From NCBI RefSeq assembly GCF_020532725.1, contig NZ_JAJAVC010000006.1:744001-808000 (forward strand): a DNA stretch of 64,000 nucleotides. The letters are read 5' to 3'. Under the pieces are notes generated by a model. That model saw nothing but the letters and a program-made list of their open reading frames with translations, made no database searches and was not told the origin of the DNA. Position 1 is the stretch's first letter; each line of letters begins with the position of its first letter. This DNA is from Methylobacillus arboreus (GTDB lineage: Bacteria > Pseudomonadota > Gammaproteobacteria > Burkholderiales > Methylophilaceae). Shown piece after piece: positions 59,503 to 64,000 of the stretch. A program made the position numbers and the translations under genes.

Positions 59503-61366
59503 AGGTTGATTTTACCGCATTCAGGGTCACGAGGAATTTATTGCTGTTCTGGTAGCCGATTACCCGGCTATGGGGAATTTCCTTACCTGTACCATCAAAG
59601 AAAATAATGCCGGGCGGGCCGAATAGGCCGAAACGCTTGAGCAGCGCCTGGTCTTCTGCATCATTGCGCGTCACATCGGCCTGCAATAGCGTGACGCCCC
59701 CCAAACTGGCGCTCACTTCAGTGTTGCTTAAGGTAAATTGCTCCATCTCCTTGCATGCTGCACACCAGTCGGCATAAAAATCGAGCATGACGAGCTTGCC
59801 TGGGTTCTGGTTCAATGCCTGCTCCAGGTCGGCAATACCCTTGATGCGTTGAAAAGACAGGCCAGCGCCGGTCTGACTCAGACTCAATCCTTCCAGTGGC
59901 CGCAGGGGCGACTTGGCACCCGAGGCGGCACCTATCACCAGCGTGGCGCCGGCGAGCAGCATGAGCACGGCAATGCCTTTCCAAAAGCGCTGCCAGGCGC
60001 TTGCGGTGTCTGGCAGGCGATCCAAGGCGCGCATGAAAATTGCGGGGACGATCAGCAGCGCGGCCCATAATAGCAACTGCAAGCTGGCAGGAAGCAATGG
60101 CGAAAGAATCCAGAGCGCAACCGCCAGCATGAATACGCCGAAGGATTGACGCACAGCCACCATCCATGGTCCGGCCTTGGGCAACAGTGTCCCGACGGAA
60201 GCGCCTATCAGGAGCAAGGGGATGCCCATGCCGATGGAAAGCGCGAACAGGGCGCTTGCACCCAGCAGCACATCCTGGGTTTGGCCAATGTAGATCAAGG
60301 CGCCAGCGAGTGGCGCAGCTACACATGGGCTGACGATCAGGGCGGAAAGCACGCCCATGGCGAACACGCCAAACAGGCGGCCGCCCGGCAGGCGATTGCT
60401 GGTTTTGATCAGGAGGTTTTCCAGGGCTCGGGGCAGCTTGAGCTCATAAAACCCGAACATGGAGAGTGCAAGCAGCACGAAAATCAATGCGCTGGCCCCC
60501 AGCACCCAGGCATTCTGCAAGGCGGCGCTCAACAACTGGCCGGAAAGTCCGGCTGCCACGCCAACTGCGGTATAGCTTGATGCCATGCCGAGCACATAGG
60601 CGAGTGAAAGCCAAAAGCCGTGCCAGCGGCTTCTAGTGCGGCTACCGACAATAATGCCGGAAAGAATCGGGATCATGGGCAGCACGCAGGGGGTGAATGA
60701 GAGCAGCAGGCCAAAGCCGAAAAATCCTGCAATGATCAATAAGGTATTGCCGCCTGCCAATAGGCTGGCAGCCTGGTCATGTTCGCCTTGCGGCAGTTTG
60801 GCGGTTGAACCTGGCGTGCTGTCTGTGGTCGCATGCAGGTAGCCGAGTTCGAAGGATTGTTGCCTGGGCGGGTAGCATAGGCCTTTTTCGCTGCATCCCT
60901 GATAGCTGGCTTTGATCTTGATATTGTCTCTTGCCGTGTTTGCCAATGCCAGATGCATATCAGCGGTAAAGCTCTGGTGGAACACTTCGGTGTGGCCAAA
61001 AGTCGGGTCTTGCTTCCAGTCGCCTTGTGGCAAATTGAGGTTGTTGACCGTGTGGTCGGCAGGCTCCAGTTCAAACTTGATCCTGTCCTTGTATAGATAG
61101 TGTCCAGGGGCAATTTTGAAGGCGGCTTGCAGGTGGTCTGCATCAATTAATTCGACCTGGAGCTTGAAAGCTTGCTCGGGCGGCAGAATATTATCGGTAT
61201 CGTTGCCCAGGAATGCGCTTCGTCCCTGGCTCAGCCATTCGCTCAATTGGCTGCTGTCCGCCGCGGTTGCCGTGCCTGAGGCTGCCAGCAGGGTACAGAG
61301 CAGCAGGATTGGAGATAAGCAACGCTGTAATGCAGAGATCAAGCCCGGGTTTCCTGGTGTAGCCAT
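59477..61366 (-). CDS. dsbD: Thiol:disulfide interchange protein DsbD
   Basis: DsbD carries electrons from cytoplasmic thioredoxin across the inner membrane to periplasmic thioredoxins. It has 629 residues. The signal peptide is about 1-36. The periplasmic alpha domain has Cys158 and Cys164 (GCSEKGLC). The eight-TM beta domain has FTPCVLPM and VSPCVAAP, and the C-terminal gamma domain has ADWCAACKEM. It overlaps cutA upstream and tlpA downstream. Confidence 0.96.
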   Translation of the reverse strand: MATPGNPGLISALQRCLSPILLLCTLLAASGTATAADSSQLSEWLSQGRSAFLGNDTDNILPPEQAFKLQVELIDADHLQAAFKIAPGHYLYKDRIKFELEPADHTVNNLNLPQGDWKQDPTFGHTEVFHQSFTADMHLALANTARDNIKIKASYQGCSEKGLCYPPRQQSFELGYLHATTDSTPGSTAKLPQGEHDQAASLLAGGNTLLIIAGFFGFGLLLSFTPCVLPMIPILSGIIVGSRTRSRWHGFWLSLAYVLGMASSYTAVGVAAGLSGQLLSAALQNAWVLGASALIFVLLALSMFGFYELKLPRALENLLIKTSNRLPGGRLFGVFAMGVLSALIVSPCVAAPLAGALIYIGQTQDVLLGASALFALSIGMGIPLLLIGASVGTLLPKAGPWMVAVRQSFGVFMLAVALWILSPLLPASLQLLLWAALLIVPAIFMRALDRLPDTASAWQRFWKGIAVLMLLAGATLVIGAASGAKSPLRPLEGLSLSQTGAGLSFQRIKGIADLEQALNQNPGKLVMLDFYADWCAACKEMEQFTLSNTEVSASLGGVTLLQADVTRNDAEDQALLKRFGLFGPPGIIFFDGTGKEIPHSRVIGYQNSNKFLVTLNAVKSTYDTAIQPE

Positions 61367-61686
61367 GTAAGATAGGCAGCCAAGCCGCCCGTGACTGGGA
61401 CATGGATGATCTCGGGAAGTTCGTAAGGGTGCAGTTCGCGGATGGTTTGCTCAAGTTCGGGATAGCGTGTGCTGGTGGTCTTGATGAGCAACGGGATTTC
61501 CGTTGCGGTTTCCAGCTTGCCTTGCCACTGGTAGAAAGACAGGCAGGGGGCAAGCATATTGACGCAGGCAGCCAGCTTTCTGCTGACAAGTTCGCGCGCA
61601 ATGTTTTCGGCGCTGGTTTGGTCCGGCATATTGGTCAGGACTAGCAGGGCGCCACTGTTTTCTGATGATGGAGATTGAAGTTTCAT
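61339..61686 (-). CDS. cutA: Divalent-cation tolerance protein CutA
   Basis: A 115-residue trimeric PII-like protein. The fold signatures VSRKLAACVNMLAPCLSFYQWQGKLE (partial: KLAACVNM, SFYQWQGK) and ELHPYELPEIIHVPV are diagnostic. Linked to copper tolerance by name, although its true role is unclear (established). Its ATG at 61686 overlaps the ATG of fxsA at 61685 head to head. AGAGGA lies about 10 nt upstream, inside fxsA. Confidence 0.93.
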   Translation of the reverse strand: MKLQSPSSENSGALLVLTNMPDQTSAENIARELVSRKLAACVNMLAPCLSFYQWQGKLETATEIPLLIKTTSTRYPELEQTIRELHPYELPEIIHVPVTGGLAAYLTWLHQETRA

Positions 61687-62134
61687 GCGTTTTATTTTCC
61701 TCTTGCTGATTTTACTCGCTTTCCCGATCGCTGAGATATGGGTGCTGGTGGAGTTGGCTGCAAGATATGGCTGGCTGGTGCTGGCTTACCTGGTCGTGGT
61801 CGGGGTATTGGGTTGGCGATTGATTCAGGATGAAAAGCTTCTGATGCTCGGGCGTATGGCGCAAACGCTGCAAGCGGGCGGGACGCCTTTGCGCGCGATG
61901 TTCGGCAGTGCCAAGAACCTGTTGGCGGGGGTTCTGCTCTTGATTCCGGGTGTGATCAGCGATGCGATTGCGGTGATTTTGCTGTTATTGCCGGGTGGTG
62001 GCAAGCTGGAAACCGCAGCCAATGACGATGATTTCGTTTCACGTGAAACCATCCATACGGAATACCGTAGCGAGACGCGCGCACAGTCATCGGCAGGTGA
62101 TGTGATTGAAGGCGAGTACCGGCGCGAGGATTAA
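61685..62134 (+). CDS. fxsA: FxsA family inner-membrane protein
   Basis: A 149-residue protein. It has two to four hydrophobic segments (about 1-20, 26-45 and 75-102). The start MRFIFLLLILLAFPIAEIWV fits the family. FxsA suppresses F-exclusion of phage T7 in E. coli when overproduced (established), and its normal role is unclear. Its start codon overlaps that of cutA on the other strand. A parS-like site lies near its 3' end. Confidence 0.9.
   Translation: MRFIFLLLILLAFPIAEIWVLVELAARYGWLVLAYLVVVGVLGWRLIQDEKLLMLGRMAQTLQAGGTPLRAMFGSAKNLLAGVLLLIPGVISDAIAVILLLLPGGGKLETAANDDDFVSRETIHTEYRSETRAQSSAGDVIEGEYRRED
62035..62050. promoter_or_regulatory. parS: parS-like site inside fxsA
   Basis: CGTTTCACGTGAAACC keeps the 14-bp palindromic core GTTTCACGTGAAAC and differs only at the outermost bases. 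It lies about 46 kb from the parAB-proximal sites on the other side of dnaA. Confidence 0.75.
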
Positions 62135-62204
62135 GCGCCTGGCACTGTGCTAGACTTCCCGCTTTTTCCGTCAGTGGTCAGGGTCGTGTGGAATCAGGAA
62201 TCCC

Positions 62205-63233
62205 ATGTCTTTTCAAGTCATTATCAAGCCTAGTGATCGCATATTCACTGTAGAAGATGGCGATACCGTGCTGGATGCCGCCATTGATGCGGGCGTCAAT
62301 CTGCCGTATGGCTGTCGCAACGGTACCTGCGGCGCCTGCAAGGGGCAGGTGCTTGCGGGAGATATCAATTACGGCGAGTATTTTGACAGTGCCCTGAGTG
62401 AAGATGAGAAAAAAACCGGCAAGGCCCTGTTCTGTTGTGCTCAGCCTTTATCCAATCTGGTCATCGAGTGCCGTGAGGTGGCGGGCGAGGGGATTCCACC
62501 GCGTATCATGCCCGTTCGTGTGGAAAAGCTGGAGAAGTTATCTCACGATGTCATGGGCATGACGCTCAAGCTGCCAAGCAATGAACGCATGCAGTTCGTG
62601 GCCGGGCAATACGTGGAATTCCTGCTCAAGGATGGCAGGCGCCGCGCATTTTCCCTTGCCAATGCGCCTTATCAGGATCGTTTTCTTGAGTTGCATATGC
62701 GCCTAGTGCCGGGCGGGCAATTCACCCAATACGTATTCAGCGAAATGCAGGAAAAAACCATCCTGCGCCTGGAAGGGCCATTTGGTACGTTCTATTTGCG
62801 TGAAGAGAGTACACGCCCTGTCATTTTCGTGGCGGGCGGCACCGGTTTTGCACCGGTGAAAGGCATGGTGGAAAATGCATTGCATCATGGTCTTAAACGC
62901 CCCATGGTGCTGTACTGGGGCGCAAAAACCAGGCAGGACTTGTATCTGGATGCCCTGGCGCGACAATGGCAGGAACAGAACCCGCTATTCACCTATGTGC
63001 CGGTATTGTCTGACCCGGTGCCCGAGGACGCATGGAAGGGCCGGACTGGCCTGGTGCACGAGGCTGTGCTGGAGGATCATCTGGACATGAGTGCGCACCA
63101 GGTTTATTGCTGTGGTGCGCCGCAGATGGTGGAGGTGGCTCACCGGGATTTTCAGCGTCACGGCCTGCCTGAGGAGGAGTTTTTCTCGGATGCATTCACC
63201 TTTGCCAATCCGGTAACGAAGGTGTCAACCTAA
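62205..63233 (+). CDS. Ferredoxin-type NAD(P)H flavoreductase (2Fe-2S)
   Basis: A 342-residue oxidoreductase. The N-terminal plant-type ferredoxin has Cys37, Cys42, Cys45 and Cys77. The FAD domain follows (about 100-200; RRAFSLANAP is the FAD-binding RxxS motif). The NAD(P)H domain follows (GGTGFAPVKGMVE near 210; CCGAPQMVEVA near 302). It resembles CDP-6-deoxy-delta-3,4-glucoseen reductase (AscD/RfbI) and phenol hydroxylase reductases; the electron acceptor is unknown. It lies 70 nt after fxsA. Confidence 0.9.
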   Translation: MSFQVIIKPSDRIFTVEDGDTVLDAAIDAGVNLPYGCRNGTCGACKGQVLAGDINYGEYFDSALSEDEKKTGKALFCCAQPLSNLVIECREVAGEGIPPRIMPVRVEKLEKLSHDVMGMTLKLPSNERMQFVAGQYVEFLLKDGRRRAFSLANAPYQDRFLELHMRLVPGGQFTQYVFSEMQEKTILRLEGPFGTFYLREESTRPVIFVAGGTGFAPVKGMVENALHHGLKRPMVLYWGAKTRQDLYLDALARQWQEQNPLFTYVPVLSDPVPEDAWKGRTGLVHEAVLEDHLDMSAHQVYCCGAPQMVEVAHRDFQRHGLPEEEFFSDAFTFANPVTKVST

Positions 63234-63297
63234 AACTAATAAAACTAAAGTTGCGTTGCTCAGCGTAATTTAGGTGGGAGAAGGGGCTGCGATACGC

Positions 63298-64000
63298 CTA
63301 TTTCTCTTCACGGCAGAACTGCACGCTCAAGCGGTAGTGATGATTGGCCGCACCGCTTTCGCCACGGCTTTCAAGCAGGCGTGCTAGGGTCAGGTGTGCT
63401 TCCGCGGAAGGTTCTACGCTGATGCTGGCTTCAAGATAGCTTTGCGCCTTGCCCCACAGGCTCAGGCGGATACACATCTTGCCCAGTGACAGTAGCAATC
63501 TGGCGTCTCCCTCGTGGCTCAGCAGCCAGTGCTCGGCCTGTTGCAGCTGCTTGTGCGGATTGGTGCTGGCACAGTCTCCCAGCTTGCCAGCAAGTTCGCT
63601 GTCCCATTCCTTTGTCAGGCTCATTTCCAGCACTTCCTGCGCCTGGTTGCCCGCGTTCAGTGCAATAAAGGCATCTGCGGCCATACAGGCAATCCGGCTG
63701 TTGAGGCGATCTTCTTCCGGTACTTTCTTCCAGTAGGCCATGAGCGCGTTTAGGTCTTTGCCGTGGCGCTCAATCAAGTGTTGATGCGCCTGGTGGCGGA
63801 TTTCTCTAGCCTGCCAGCTTTCCATGCCATCGTGTTTTTCCAGTTGCTGCAGCAACACCAGTACTTGTTCCCAATTGTTGAGGCGTAGTTGCACCTTCAA
63901 CTCAAGCCGCATGGCCGGGACAAACCTGGGTTCTATTTTCTCGATCTTGTGCAGGATATCCAGTGCCTGGCTATAGAGCCGGTCATCCAGCAGTAATTCG
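63298..64000 (-). CDS. hemY: HemY-like protein, 3' part (truncated by window edge)
   Basis: The frame is open to the right edge, so the N-terminal part is outside the window. The visible 234 residues are TPR-like helical repeats. SLGKMCIRLSLWGKAQSYLEASISVEPSAEAHLTLARL (partial: LWGKAQSYLEASI) is characteristic of HemY, an inner-membrane tetratricopeptide protein encoded with hemCDX in proteobacteria. The role in heme synthesis is established only by linkage and mild phenotypes. It is convergent with the flavoreductase gene. Confidence 0.85.
   Translation of the reverse strand, partial: ELLLDDRLYSQALDILHKIEKIEPRFVPAMRLELKVQLRLNNWEQVLVLLQQLEKHDGMESWQAREIRHQAHQHLIERHGKDLNALMAYWKKVPEEDRLNSRIACMAADAFIALNAGNQAQEVLEMSLTKEWDSELAGKLGDCASTNPHKQLQQAEHWLLSHEGDARLLLSLGKMCIRLSLWGKAQSYLEASISVEPSAEAHLTLARLLESRGESGAANHHYRLSVQFCREEK

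Overview
The window reads as the replication-origin region of a betaproteobacterial chromosome, most likely a methylotroph of the Methylophilaceae (Methylobacillus/Methylovorus type). The evidence for this is the order glmS-glmU-atpCDGAHFEBI-parB-parA-rsmG-mnmG-(parS)-mnmE-yidC-yidD-rnpA-rpmH-dnaA-dnaN-gyrB, an orphan pqqA encoding a PQQ precursor peptide, an Mqo-type malate dehydrogenase, a PEP-CTERM exopolysaccharide-associated protein, and a typical beta accBC-prmA-zinc ribbon/DUF3426 block. The family-level name is an inference from gene content. No database search was possible.

Layout. 1-805: AT-rich, gene-poor flank downstream of glmS with one small membrane ORF. 806-20583: minus-strand core block (cell-wall precursor enzymes, the complete F1Fo ATP synthase, chromosome partition genes, tRNA-modification enzymes, membrane insertase and RNase P protein), interrupted only by a plus-strand PEP-CTERM gene at 15.7 kb next to two parS sites. 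20584-26138: dnaA, dnaN and gyrB on the plus strand with the putative oriC. 26.1-34.1 kb: accessory genes, namely a secreted GH2 glycosidase, an SRPBCC protein with a tiny peptide gene, and a first FecI-FecR-TonB receptor module. 34.2-44.4 kb: mixed genes (LysR regulators, one of them frameshifted; dinB; a palindromic MITE-like element; tRNA-Glu; hydrolase; flavodoxin-like quinone reductase; BON protein; mqo; msrB; HU). 44.5-50.5 kb: more small membrane peptides, a second FecI-FecR-TonB receptor module and a secreted metallo-beta-lactamase-fold hydrolase. 50.8-64 kb: MscS-type channel, HPP-CBS protein, OxyR, pqqA, zinc ribbon protein, prmA-accC-accB, aroQ, tlpA-dsbD-cutA, fxsA, an Fe-S flavoreductase and the 3' part of hemY.

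How the parts fit. ParA/ParB with at least two perfect and three near-perfect parS palindromes (15.5, 23.7, 28.1 and 62.0 kb) form an origin-segregation centromere spread over about 46 kb on both sides of dnaA. Two iron-starvation cell-surface signalling operons each carry a Fur-box-like sequence in front of the sigma gene.

The most unusual signal I found is a shared promoter architecture (TCCkACA, then TCrG, then CnnAT, then CTA, at identical spacing over 53 bp) in front of four separate transcription units. These encode an SRPBCC protein plus a 32-residue peptide, a BON-domain periplasmic protein, a 24-residue hydrophobic peptide and a 25-residue peptide. Two of the three peptides are related to each other (M-[RK]-x-L-I-K-x5-Y-V-x-K). 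This looks like an undescribed envelope or stress regulon of very small proteins. Other points of note are the orphan pqqA, a 275-bp nested-palindrome element with 29-bp perfect terminal repeats upstream of dinB, a second family of palindromic repeats in two diverged copies, and head-to-head cutA/fxsA genes whose start codons overlap.
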